From Symbiodinium natans (lineage: Eukaryota > Sar > Dinophyceae > Suessiales > Symbiodiniaceae): a DNA stretch of 64,000 bases. Positions 42,487 to 52,571 of this stretch are shown piece after piece. The translations under genes and the position numbers were made by a program. Within the stretch, counting starts at the first letter, position 1, and each line of letters opens with the position of its first letter. Where the stretch lies: NCBI GenBank assembly GCA_905221605.1, contig CAJNDS010002786.1, positions 124,001-188,000 of the forward strand. Reading direction: 5' to 3'. The notes under the pieces are model-generated. The model was given only the letters and a program-made list of their open reading frames with translations. It was not told the origin of the DNA and did no database searches.

Positions 42487-42602
42487 AACTGTACTTATAG
42501 TCCACTTACAAGCCCCCTCAAGTGCCCTAATATGGCTATATTTGGGTTCTGACCCTAAAATCCTCAACCCTACTAAGTACCATGAACTCCAAGTACCCCT
42601 GG
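42487..42602. mobile_element. Fold-back element, family F3
   Basis: TAACTGTACTTATAGTCCAC, CAAGTGCCCTAATATGG and TACCATGAACTCCAAGTACC. Same order as the copies at 7796-7910 and 48311-48418. Confidence 0.6.
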
Positions 42603-42650
42603 ATGCTCTGGCATGGCCTGCCAGGGGGGTCGAGGGTTCAGGCTTTAGGG

Positions 42651-42751
42651 TTGGGACGTGTCCCCCTTCAGCTCAGAGTCCTGAATCGTGATTATGGTGT
42701 TTTTCTCTAGAACCCTGTTAAGGACTGTGAGTATAAGGGGGGACATCCCAA
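42651..42751. mobile_element. Fold-back element, family F1
   Basis: Inverted ends TTGGGACGTGTCCCCC and GGGGGACATCCCAA. Inner arms CAGAGTCCTGAATCG and TTAAGGACTGTGAGTATA. Flanked by CTTTAGGGT and CTTTAGAGT, a likely 9-bp duplication with one change. Confidence 0.75.
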
Positions 42752-42797
42752 CTTTAGAGTTTAGGGTTGGCCCAGCATCCTTCCAGCTGATTTCTGA

Positions 42798-42994
42798 AGT
42801 TAGGGTTTAGGGTTTAGGGTTCAGGGGTCAGGGGTTTAGGGGTTTAGGGGTTTAGGCTCACCCAAGCCTGGATGCAAAAAGGGGTTTAGGGTTTAGGGGT
42901 TTAGTAGGGGTTTAGGGGTTTAGGGGTTTAGGGGTTTAGGGGTTTAGGGTTTAGGGGTTTAGGGGTTTAGGGGTTTAGGGGTTTAGGGTTTAGG
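42798..42994. repeat. TTTAGGG and GGGGTTTA mixed array
   Basis: About 25 units, many with an extra G (GGGGTTTA), interrupted by GGATGCAAAAAGGGG at 42868. The 8-nt variant is also frequent at 53810-53850 and 54331-54400. Confidence 0.9.
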
Positions 42995-42999
42995 AATAC

Positions 43000-44420
43000 C
43001 TTCAGTACTTCTGGGCCTTACTGTCGTGGGCGGACTGGAGCCAGTGACTTTGCTGGAAGGTGTCCCAACATGGCTGTAGCAATCCTGTACAGGCAAGAGC
43101 AGCACGGGGCTTTGCAGAAAGTAGGAAAAAGTCAGTTGCGCAGGTCGGCGCCGACATGCTGGCAACCCTGAACCCTAAACCCCAAAACCCTAGAACCCTA
43201 AACGGCACTTGCAGCCACGTGGGCTACGCGCAGGGGGCCAGGCGTCAGCTGTGGCCGCCCTTGGTCGAAAAGGCCTGCCGAACTTGTCCATTAAATCCAT
43301 TAGGTCTTCTTATGACTACGGTCATGGCAATTATTATTACTATTATTATTGTTATGTTTATTATTACGGAGTCTTGCGATGTCTTGCGGCTGCCCCTTCC
43401 CCCCAGTTGTCTATGATTTGTGAGTCGGCTTCCAGGCGGCGGCCAAACTCTTCGGCCCGCATCTCATTCATCTTTGGTAGATACTGATACTGTTTCCTGA
43501 CTGACACGAGCTCGCGGCAACTGGCATGTTCAATTAGCTCTTCAAGGAGGCAGCAAGGATGCAGCACAAGCACTACTCGTAGCAGGTGCGTCTGCAGTCG
43601 AGGTTGCTATGGTGCACTGAAAGGTGGCACCTTTGCAGAGGCCAGGGTGTAGCTACTTTGGCAACATTTGTGGCCCCAGGCCCCGACCACTTTCGGTTTG
43701 TTTGTCCTCTCCTTCTGACGCAGCCATCGACGACGGTTGGCTTTCGGCCAATCGCTTTGCTCCCTAGTGTGGGCCTCTCCAAAAAGTACCCGCGATTTTC
43801 AAGACAAGTGTAAAAACAGTTGGTGTTCGTGTAGATTTTCTGAAAGTTACTGGGGAGGCCAACGGGCAAATTGAGTACAGATTCACAACGTCGACGGGAG
43901 GGTTGGGGGTTGTCTCGTTGCCTGAGACCTGACAAACTGGACTCTTAGCTCAGCTTTAGCAACCCTAAAACCCTGACCTTTCTCAAACACCTCCAATCTA
44001 CCCTAAAAACCCTAAACCCTAAACCCTGCGCCCTGAATGGCTTGCAGATCTGTCTCTACTGAACTGCAGGCTCTGGCTCTCTTCACTGGGTATCCAACAC
44101 AGGCGGGCGGAAGTGTTCTGGTAACGCGGCCAAGTAACACGGGGAGTCAGCTACAAATTGCAGGCCCATTGGAGGCTTGCCCTAAACCCTAAACCCTAGA
44201 CCCTAAACCCTAAACCCTAAACCCTAAACCTTAACCCTACAATATGACATAATTTGACCAGGTCTAAACCGGTGGCAGGGTTCGGTGCATGGCTGTTCAA
44301 CTGAATATTGTGCCTATCAATATGATCCGGATCATAGTGATAGTATTCGTAATACTAATAATAATTACTATTTCGAAAAAATTATAGTAAGAATATTAAG
44401 AAAAGTTAAGATTCGTTACT
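43000..44420. other. No gene recognised
   Basis: Short telomere-type tracts at 43166-43204, 43982-44028 and 44180-44238. ATTATTATTACTATTATT repeat at 43330-43368. AT-rich sequence 44320-44420. Frames around 43580-43935 are open on both strands. Confidence 0.4.
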
Positions 44421-44907
44421 ATTTTGAAGAGTTATTCTATCTCAGCAACCCATAAACTTAGCAAGGCTTGCCTTCTTGTTCTGAAAAGTTGCGATGAGTC
44501 ATGTACACATGCATGCTTCCTAGGAACAACACGTAGCACGCTTCATGGGCAACCCTGGTCTCTGCCTCAGCGTCTTCGTCTTTACGTTCCTGCGGCAGCC
44601 CGGCGCGAGAAGGAGGAGAAACGCCAGGCTGGCAGGGACCATGCACCAGTCCCTTCGTTGAGTAATGCTACCCGTCGTTGTTGTCGTGAGGCTCCCCTTG
44701 TAACTTCCAGTTTGAATGAAGGGCGAAGTTTCCGAAATTGCAGAAAGTTGGCTCTTTATGACTGAACTTGTCAGCTTTTCACAGCAGGGAGCGATGTTAC
44801 ATGTGAGTGACAGGCCCGTAGTCTTATCGCTCGCATTGCCGTTGACCCGCTATCCGCGTGAGAGAAGCACCCAGGGCGGTGCCAGCCGCGAGCTCTGCCC
44901 ACAATTC

Positions 44908-45535
44908 TAAGGGTTTAGGGTTTAGGGTTTAGGGTTTAGGGTTTGGGGGCCTGACCTTGGTTGGAGAGCCGAGGACCCAGCCCTCTGGGGGTGAAGGTCC
45001 TCATGGAGTCAATGGTAAGGGGGCGAAGAGGCTAGGGTAGGGTTTAGGGTTTAGGGTTTAGGGTTTAGGGTTAAGGCAAAAAGGGTTTAGGGTTTAGGGT
45101 TTAGGGTTTAGGGTTTAGGGTTTAGGGAAGCGGTGTTGTGTTGCGCACTTGTGCGGATTAACACCAGCGCAGCGCCAGCTCCTCCTTGCTCGCGCATGAC
45201 CATCCTTGCGACTGTCGTCGGGTTGTCCCGACCATGCCAGCGGCGCACTGACCGGCACACACGGTCGGGAGCGGGAGAAACCCCAAACCCCAAACCCCAA
45301 ACCCTAAACCCTAAACCCTAAACCCTAAACCTGCCCTGCGATGTTTCTGTTGAGTGACAGGCTCGACACCAACAGCGCATGCGCCTCTTGCTTGGTGGAG
45401 CAGATGTACCCGCAGAGCAAAGTTCGGCGCCAAGATTGCTGGGATATCGCATTGTCTGCGAAATTGCCCTAAACCCTAAACCCTAAACCCTAAACCCTAA
45501 ACCCTAAACCCTAAACCCTAAACCCTAAACCCTGA
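44908..45535. repeat. Cluster of alternating telomere-type tracts
   Basis: TTTAGGG at 44908-44946, 45041-45075 and 45087-45127 (the last two split by AAGGCAAAAAGGG); CCCTAAA at 45280-45333 and 45468-45533. Orientation flips once, near 45200. Confidence 0.95.
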
Positions 45536-45663
45536 GGGGGCTGGAAACTAGAAAAGTCCTGAAGACCCGGGGAGCCCGAGAAGCCACAGAGAACTCGGAT
45601 AACCGATGCATGAACATACCCATGTATATGTAGGCAGAAAAACATGAGAAGAGGTTAACATGA

Positions 45664-45795
45664 AACTTAATTCAAATATGTATGTGTGCGTGTGCCTGCG
45701 CGTGTGCGTGCGCGTGCGCGTGTGCGTGTGCGTGCGTGTGCGTGTGTGGGTGTGCGTGTCCATGTACGTGTGCGCGTGCGCGTGCGTGTACGTGT

Positions 45796-45830
<35 letters not shown>

Positions 45831-45876
45831 CGCGCGCGCGCGCGCGGGTGTGTGTGTGGTGTGTGTGTGTGTGTGT

Positions 45877-45938
<62 letters not shown>

Positions 45939-46113
45939 TGTGTGTGGGCGCGCGCGCGCGCGCGGGTGTGTGTGTGTGTGTGTGTGTGCGTGTCTGTGTG
46001 TCTGTGTGTCTGTGTGTCTGTGTGTCTGTGTGTCTGTGTGTCTGTGTGTCTGTGTGTCTGTGTGTCTGTGTGTCTGTGTGTCTGTGTGTCTGTGTTTGTG
46101 TTTGTGTTTGTGT
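45664..46113. repeat. (TG)n and (GTCTGTGT)n microsatellite block
   Basis: About 450 bp: impure TGCGTGTG, pure (TG)n with two GGGCGCGCGCGC insertions (45828-45846, 45946-45965), then about 14 units of the 8-mer GTCTGTGT (45990-46092). It gives long Cys/Val or Thr/His frames without coding meaning. Confidence 0.95.
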
Positions 46114-46164
46114 TTGGGTGGAAAAATTCCAGTGTTTTGGCTCTAGCGAGCGAAAGGGAGGCAG

Positions 46165-46570
46165 TCAACCCTTCTCGTGCCTTATCATCCCTTGTCATCC
46201 GTTGTCAACCCGCATCAGACCCTGTCATCTCTTATCGGCCTTATCATCCCTAATCTTTCCGAATTATCTTTCGACACCCCTGATCGTCTCTCATCATCTC
46301 TGGTCAGGTCATCGCTTATGATCTCTTATCATCTCTTGTCATCCCTTATCATATCTTAGCATCTGTTATCCTCGCTTATCATCTCTTATCGTCCCTTATC
46401 ATCCCGGATCATCGTTGATCATCTATGATCATCTCCGAGCGTCGCTTATCATCCCTGGTCATCTGTTATAGTCTGGTTCTCATTTCTGGCCATCCCTCGT
46501 CGTTTCTTCTTATCTTTTATCATCTTTTCTCATCTCTTCTCAGCCTAGCGTCGCTTATCATCCCTGGTCA
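46165..46570. repeat. CTTATCATCC-type minisatellite
   Basis: Degenerate ~10-bp units such as CTTATCATCC, CTTGTCATCC and CTTATCATCT over about 400 bp. Confidence 0.9.
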
Positions 46571-46780
46571 GCTCTTTGCCATCTCGAAAAAAAGTCTTAC
46601 TCCTTGTGTATCATCATCAGTTAATGTCTGCTATCATCGGTTATCGTTTCTTAGAAGATATTGTTATCCCTTATTATCTGTAACTGTCTATCTTCATCAG
46701 TATCGTTTATCATCGACTAATGTTTGGCTTGCTGCCTGTCCGCAGCCACTTCAGCATGCTGATTCTGTGGGCTTGTTGCA

Positions 46781-46872
46781 GTGGCGCATGGGGGGCATCT
46801 TCAGTGGACCGCCCATCGTGGTGTTCGACGCTCTTGGAACGGAGGGCAATGCTGTAGCTTGGCGCTGCAGAA
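46781..46872 (+). CDS. Possible exon of an unknown gene
   Basis: After TTGCAG, the plus frame reads WRMGGIFSGPPIVVFDALG and continues TEGNAVAWRC to CTGCAG|AATG. Composition and flanking AGs fit an exon, but no family is recognised. The minus strand is also open. Confidence 0.35.
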
Positions 46873-47009
46873 TGTAGACTGGCCCGCAAACATCGTATAA
46901 GTCGTAAACGCAACTCAGCAGTCCATATGCATCAAGCAGAGGAGCCGACATACACATGTAGCAGAAGGGGGCAGAGAACTCCGCAACATGATGGTCTGGA
47001 TTCGTTACG

Positions 47010-47019
<10 letters not shown>

Positions 47020-47040
<21 letters not shown>

Positions 47041-47110
47041 TTACACACATATATCTATACATACATATATATAGCTAGATAGATAGATAGATAGACAGAT
47101 TATATACATA
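47020..47110. repeat. (TA)n, (ACAT)n and (GATA)n microsatellites
   Basis: Short runs of TATATA, ATACATAC and GATAGATAGATA. Confidence 0.9.
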
Positions 47111-47520
47111 TAAAAACAGAACACATATGATCAGGGCACGACAGCCTGTTTTCTCCTTGCCTCCCGGTGGCGTGGTTGTGGGGTGTTGACGTTTCGGACT
47201 TGGGGTTTAAGCCTATAAAAGCCCGTGCATGAGAGGGCTTCTAGGCTGCTTGAAGGGGTTTGAGGCAAACAAGGGTTACCTAAGGGATTGGGGCTTAGAG
47301 GTAAAGATTTACCGTAAGGTTGGGTGGTAGGTTTCGGGTTTAGCGGTGAGGGTTTCGGGTATGGGGTTTAAGGCTAATGCCGGTGCGGTAGGGTTCGGGT
47401 TTAGGCATCGTGAAGCAGGATCTTATGCACAAGATTGTACAAGTATATCTTGAGTTTTGCTCCGGAAGTCTGATGGCAAGGAGGAGCTCCTGTCGAGCTG
47501 AGTGAAGTGTGGGTTTACAC

Positions 47521-47617
47521 AAATAAAGGGACCCCTGATATAGACCTCAAATAAAATCCTTGTAATCAGGACCCCAATAAGGTACCCCTAGTTTCGGAAA
47601 CCTTCATGTGGGCCACC
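47521..47617. mobile_element. Fold-back element, family F2 (inverted)
   Basis: Reverse orientation: GGGACCCCTGATATAGACC, ATCAGGACCCCAATAAGG, TACCCCTAGTTTCGGAAACC, TTCATGTG. The complement matches 11391-11420 (CATGTGAGGGTTTCCGAAA). Confidence 0.65.
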
Positions 47618-47800
47618 CGCCAGGTAGCAAGGTGCCTGTTGCTGGGTCATGGTTGAAAAATCATTTTACATTTTTATGAACTCTTAAACCCAATAAAAGG
47701 GACAAACAAATATAATTGTAAAGCTTTTTTTTGAATACTTAAAGCCCAATAAGGAACAAACAAGGTCATTTTTTACGTAGTACCCCAACAAATGGTGCAG

Positions 47801-50122
47801 GTTGAAGCACCGAGCCCGTGTCCGAGCTGTGGTGCCTGACATCACCTCCTTGGCAGCCCAGCAGCTGGAGCAGCTGGGTGCACAGGCGAGGATTTGGGGG
47901 TTTGAGGGGTTTAGGGCAGTTTAGGGTTTAGGGTTTAGGGTAGGCGCAGCTTTAACCACGGGTCGGCAGGATGGGTTGCGGTTGTTTCGTGCGCGCGCCG
48001 CATGTGGGGGAGATGTGTGCGTGTACCCGGCAACAGCTTCAGATGCACTCTGCGTGGAGGTGTCCCGTAAACTGTGCATGTTGAGTACTTTTCGCAGAGT
48101 GCTCTTTTTGCAATTTGTATACTTAGCACACTGTATGAGACCCATGGGTACCTTGGCTGTGACATAGTCACGCGATTTTTTTGAAGATGCCGGATGCATG
48201 ATTTTGGCAGGAGCGGACTGAGGTTGTGTGGATGCTTTGGTGAAGTCGTCCCGTTAGAGCAGGGATTGTTTGAATTACCGGTGCCTGCGTTTTTCAGGTC
48301 CAGGTTCGTGGGTTGGTATACTCACCCACTTATAACCCAATTATGACCACACTACACTCAAGGGGCTTGCAAGTGGGTTCTAAGTACAGTTATAATTCCA
48401 TGCACCTCCAAGTACCTTTCCTTGCGCAGGTTGTCCAGCAGACAAATGACCCGAATGGACTGGTCGAGCTTCTCGTCGCTTTGCTGCAAGGTATACGCTG
48501 CCCCTTCATCGCGACTTTCATCCAACTGCTCGATGTGGCTAGTTTGGTATACTTCCCCCTTTATGCTAACAGTCCTAAATAGAGATTATAGTACCCACTA
48601 ACAGTCCTTAATCGGGATTAGAGTGCGCCCCCCCTAAACACAGACCCTATCAAGGACTGTTCGTAGAAGGGGGAACATCCCAATGGATGGTTGGACTGAG
48701 GAAGGTGCACATGGAGCCCACTTCACAGTGGATTCCCTGAGCTGCTCCGCCAGGGGGATGCAGCTGGCAGCCAAGAAGTTTGCCGCTGCCGCGAAGGAAG
48801 CGAAACTGGAGCATGTGATTTGGTCCACGTCTGTGCCTTGAAGATTCACTTGAAGAGCTCTCCTTTCCCCCTAAGAAGTTTCAGTAAGGACCTTCCCCGG
48901 CCTCAGCCTTTGTGTCTTGCGCTCTGAGGAAGACACATGTGCCATCGTTCCCGAAGACGCGGAAACGTTGCCACTGGACAAGTCGAGATGCCGAGTGCCA
49001 CTCTTGGATGGCAGCTAGATCAGTCTTAGGGATCCTTTTTACTTTTTGGGTTATGGGCTTTCTTATAACCCTAAACCCTAAACCCTAAACCCTAAACCCT
49101 AAACCCTAAATCCTTTTTTCTTCCTAGGGGAACAGGGATTAAGGCAAGGGGCGAAGTGATCACTACTTCGCCGATCTGCCCACCACCTTTTTGCGCCTTG
49201 GCGGCCAAGGGTTTAGGGTTTAGGGTTTAGGGTTTAGGGTTTAGGGTTTAGGGGGGCCACATGACACCTAGCAAGGGCTCCAGGTCCAGAAAATTGAATA
49301 GGAAGTCAGATGATTCCTCCTACCATGCTACTCCTTTCCCCATTCTTATGATGACTATTCTTAGAGTACTATTCTGATTCTTATGATCTCCCTTTTTTCG
49401 GTACACAACTACACAAAAAGTGGTCCCTCTGCTGAGGATTACTTCTTTCTTCTACGAGTCCTTCTCCGACTTCGAGGCCCTTGGCTTGTCTCCGCGCCGG
49501 CAGCCCGACAGGCAGCTTTGTGTCGAGCTGCCCATCAGTGACCCTTGGAGTAGCCGGTGGTAGTCTTTGTTTTGGGGTTGTTTTTTTGGGGGTCTCTTGT
49601 CGAAGTGGCACCCTTTTGGGTGCCCTTTTTGCCCCCCCCCCCCCCCCCCGCCCCGCTTTTTTATTTTTGGGGGTTCTCTTGTTTAGGTAAGTCTTTCAGA
49701 AGCCGGCCCCCTCCAAAAGGGTGCCCTTGTGAGAATATGGTTCCTGGGCTAGCAAGGACCGCGCACCCATGCCACTGGTGGCCGCGGAGGATGTCGCAGA
49801 GTGTGCGAGGGAGATCTTTCGACGAGGGAAGGACCCCCTGGTTCTTAAAAATGAGGCAATGAGGTACCCTAGATTTTCCCTTAAAGGGATCAGATACGCC
49901 CCTACTTCCCTCATTCCCTACCAAGAACCAGCCAGAGAGGAGATGGTCGGCAGATACGTCCCTGTTTGCGGAGACTTGCTGACCGGACCTGAGATCGCAG
50001 AAGTCTTCTCAAAGCACTTGGGAGAAGAGGTGGCCTTCAGGTACGTGCCCCCGGCAGACTTTCGCAAGAAGAGTGAGTCCAAGTCCCAAGCCTTGGGGCT
50101 CATGTTCCTTGGAGGAAGCTAG
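47801..50122 (+). CDS. NmrA-like NAD(P)-binding protein, gene 1 (multi-exon)
   Basis: Exon-like pieces follow the order of an NmrA/atypical SDR protein and align with the next gene. 47801-47884 (GCAG|G to CAG|GC) reads RVRAVVPDITSLAAQQLEQL. 48430-48490 reads VVQQTNDPNGLVELLVALLQ and ends at a GT donor. About 48750-48830 reads AAAAKEAKLEHVIWSTS, the conserved HxxWST block. About 48957-49012 reads LPLDKSRCRVPLLDG. 49763-49840 has MPLVAAEDVAECAREIF. The last, from about 49938 to the stop at 50120-50122, has GRYVPVCGDLLTGPEIAEVF. No GATGxxG exon was found upstream, so the 5' end is missing or unrecognised. NmrA-like proteins bind NAD(P) and act as redox sensors or reductases. Introns hold F3, F1 and F6 fold-back elements and telomere-type tracts. 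Whether it is functional is uncertain. Confidence 0.6.
48311..48418. mobile_element. Fold-back element, family F3 (intron of NmrA gene 1)
   Basis: GGGTTGGTATACTCACCC, CACTTATAACCC, CAAGTGGGTTCTAAGTAC, CATGCACCTCCAAGTACC. It ends about 11 bp before the 48430 exon. Confidence 0.65.
48551..48676. mobile_element. Fold-back element, family F1 (intron of NmrA gene 1)
   Basis: CTTCCCCCTTTATGCTAACA on the left, GACTGTTCGTAGAAGGGGG and AACATCCCAA on the right, with a duplicated arm AACAGTCCT in the middle. Confidence 0.7.
49067..49252. repeat. CCCTAAA then TTTAGGG tracts (intron of NmrA gene 1)
   Basis: CCCTAAA at 49067-49110 and TTTAGGG at 49210-49252, in the long intron between the 48957 and 49763 exons. 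Confidence 0.9.
49847..49932. mobile_element. Fold-back element, family F6, acting as an intron
   Basis: Inverted ends CTGGTTCTT and AAGAACCAG, then ATGAGGCAATGAGGTACCC and TTCCCTCATTCCCTACC. It lies between two NmrA exons that are contiguous in gene 2, so it makes up nearly the whole intron. Confidence 0.65.
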
Positions 50123-50124
50123 CG

Positions 50125-50178
50125 TTTAGGGTTTAGGCTTAGGGTTTGGCGTTTAGGGTTTAGGGTTTAGGGTTTAGC
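50125..50178. repeat. TTTAGGG tract
   Basis: Seven units with TTTGGCG and GGCTTAGGG variants, a few bases after the stop of NmrA gene 1. The run to 50640 holds no supported gene. Confidence 0.9.
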
Positions 50179-50639
50179 AAGCTGGCCATGTAGGGGTGCA
50201 GAATGCTTGAGCCCACTCGCGAGGTTTCAGTACTTCACAGACTACAACCAGGAAGCCTGCAAGATTCGCAGCATCGCAAAGACTCAAGAGCTGGTTCCCG
50301 TGCAGCCTCTTCATGCCTGGTTCTCATCTGGAAGTGACCATCTCCATTTACAGCGGAACCCTGGTTCCGCAGAGCTCAAATCCGTTTCCATTAGGCCTAG
50401 AAGCTTACCTTGTGGATCTTGTTCTCACACGGCTGGATTTGGACGGGTCTCACAACAACTTGAATGGATCTTTGTTTCTTCATGTTGTCCACGATAGCTT
50501 TGTGATATTTGCACCGTGCATAAACACATACATGTTTTTGTGTACATGTAGAGGCGCGAGAGTATACGTTCCCGCATGTATTTTGTTCTATTTTCTTGTG
50601 CTGGTTAGTTACATCTATTCGATCATGAGCTGATCCAGC

Positions 50640-52571
50640 AATCGAAGGAACTTGAAGATTGTCGTTGTGTTCGGCGCAACTGGTGCTCAGGGTGGTGCCC
50701 TCGTGCGCGCTATTCTGCCCGCTATCTCGCAAGATGAACTAAGACGAAGTGTTACACTAAGCCGTGCCGAGCTATGTAGCGTCTTCATCTTTTTCGATCA
50801 TCTATGTAGCTTCTAATATGGGCTGTTCCCAAAATAGGTGTACCCCTGTATCCCCCCTCCTCCCCCCCCCATTTATTGGTATACCGTGCTTAGGAGTTAT
50901 TTCGTGTTTTTATTCGGTAAAGCCCGAGAAGATATCAGAAATACGAATTTCATTAAGGTTCCAAGGGAGCGCATAGCTATTTGTGGTGTCTTGAGAGCCC
51001 CATAAACATGCCCCCCCTGTGTTATGATGTCTGCTTCGCGCTTTTTCTTCAGGCAAGATCCGGCCAGAGGCTTTGCAGTCCGGGCTGTGACCAGAAACCT
51101 GCGCTCCAAGGCGTCTCGTGCCTTGGCTGACTTGGGCGCACAAGTCGTGGAGTGCAACATTGAGGACAAGGAGCAGGTGAAGAAAGCGATGGACGGGGCA
51201 TACGGTGCTTTCTGCGTCACGTTCTTCTGGGACCACTTCTCCCCAGAGAAAGAGCGGGCCCATGCACGAATCTATGCGGAGGCTGCCGCAGAGACGCAAG
51301 CATTCTGATTGCATTGCGGACCCACTTTCCTTCATCTGGTCGGTTATATCTCGGTTAGTGTGCCGTTGCCGGTGGCAGTGTTCCCTCTTGAAGTGGTGCC
51401 CCTCCACTAGTGCATCCGGTGTGTGGGTCATTGCCCATTGCACGTCCTTATGTGCCAAGTGGCAGGCCCAGGTCGTTCTAGTATACGCATGAGTCAGTTG
51501 TGGTTGATGAAACCCTAAGCCCTAAACCCTAAACAAACCCTAAACCCTCAACCCTCAACCCTCAACCCTCAACCCTAAACCCTAAACCCTAACCCCTAAA
51601 CCTTAAACCCTAAACCCTAAACCCTGAAGAACACGAAGGCCTAGAGAGAACGCGACCTCAAGCTTGGAGCGGCTGAGGTCAGCCACGTGATCTGGTCGAC
51701 GGCTGAGGATACCCGCCATGTCGTGCCACCACACGACAACCGAATACCCCGGCTCCAGAAGAGCTCCGTGGCAACTGGGCCTTGGCAGGGGGGCTTAGGG
51801 TTTAGGGTTTAGGGTTTAGGGTTTAGGGTTTGGAGAAGAGAGCAAAAGGGGGATAGGGAAGGCTCCACGTCTGAACAAGTAGAATTGCAAGCCCGCCAGC
51901 ACTTGAAATTCCACAGTGTGCTGCGGCAGCCTAGTGACTAGTGCTTGAGCTGCATGAGTGAGCTAAGGCCCTAAACCCTTAACCCTAAGGTACCTGTTTT
52001 CGACGGCAAGGGCAGCAGCGAAGAGTTCTTTCACCATCTCTACGTGCCTACAACATACCTCACGCCGGCCTTTTACTTTGAGAACCTTATCACGTTTGAC
52101 ATGGGTCCCAAGATGTATTCCGGGAAGCCTACCTTTATACTTCCAATGAAGACCAGGACAGTTCCGATGATTGCTGCCGCGGACATAGGCTTGGTGGCAT
52201 ATGGTATTTTTCAAAACCCTGCCAAGTTCATCGGACACCATGTGCCTGCTTGTGGCGAGCTTCTGACTGGTCCGGAAATTGCAGGCCATCTCTCCAGCTC
52301 TTTGGGCGTGGAGGTTGAGTTCAAATGTGTTGATCAAAGTGAATACTGCAGTAGTGGTGTCCTTGCAGCTGACTACTGGTACAATGCTTTCCAATACTGC
52401 CGTTACTACAACGACAAGTGCCTGCATCGCAGAAATCCGGAGAAGTCGAAGCAGCTGAACCCCCACATGCAAGGCCTGAGAGCTTGGCTCAGCCAGAACA
52501 AGGCCAGCTTGACACTTTTTGAAGATGCCAATGCTGTCTCACGGCAAGAAAGCAGCGGGCCAAGTATCTAG
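50640..52571 (+). CDS. NmrA-like NAD(P)-binding protein, gene 2 (multi-exon)
   Basis: Four exon-like pieces cover a whole NmrA-like protein. The first, 50646-50735, reads KIVVVFGATGAQGGALVRAI, the Rossmann GxxGxxG nucleotide-binding loop. The second, about 51050-51299, has AVRAVTRNLRSKASRALADL, then GAQVVECNIEDKEQVKKAMD and GAYGAFCVTFFWD. The third, about 51690-51775, has AAEVSHVIWSTAEDTRHVVP. The fourth opens at CTAAG|GTACCT (51990) with VPVFDGKGSSEEFF, contains TYLTPAFYFENLITF, and ends PSI-stop at 52569-52571. Family members bind NAD(P)(H) and resemble isoflavone-reductase-type SDRs but often lack the catalytic Tyr; activity here cannot be told. Introns carry CCCTAAA (51511-51625) and TTTAGGG (51798-51831) tracts. 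Its tandem neighbour (47.8-50.1 kb) shares block order, which suggests local duplication. Confidence 0.75.
51511..51831. repeat. Telomere-type tracts in introns of NmrA gene 2
   Basis: CCCTAAA/CCCTCAA units at 51511-51625 and TTTAGGG at 51798-51831, on either side of exon 3 and in opposite orientations. Confidence 0.9.

Noticed and set aside
45548-46321. Long Cys/Val and Thr/His frames
   Set aside because: They are translations of the (TG)n/(GTCTGTGT)n block on both strands.
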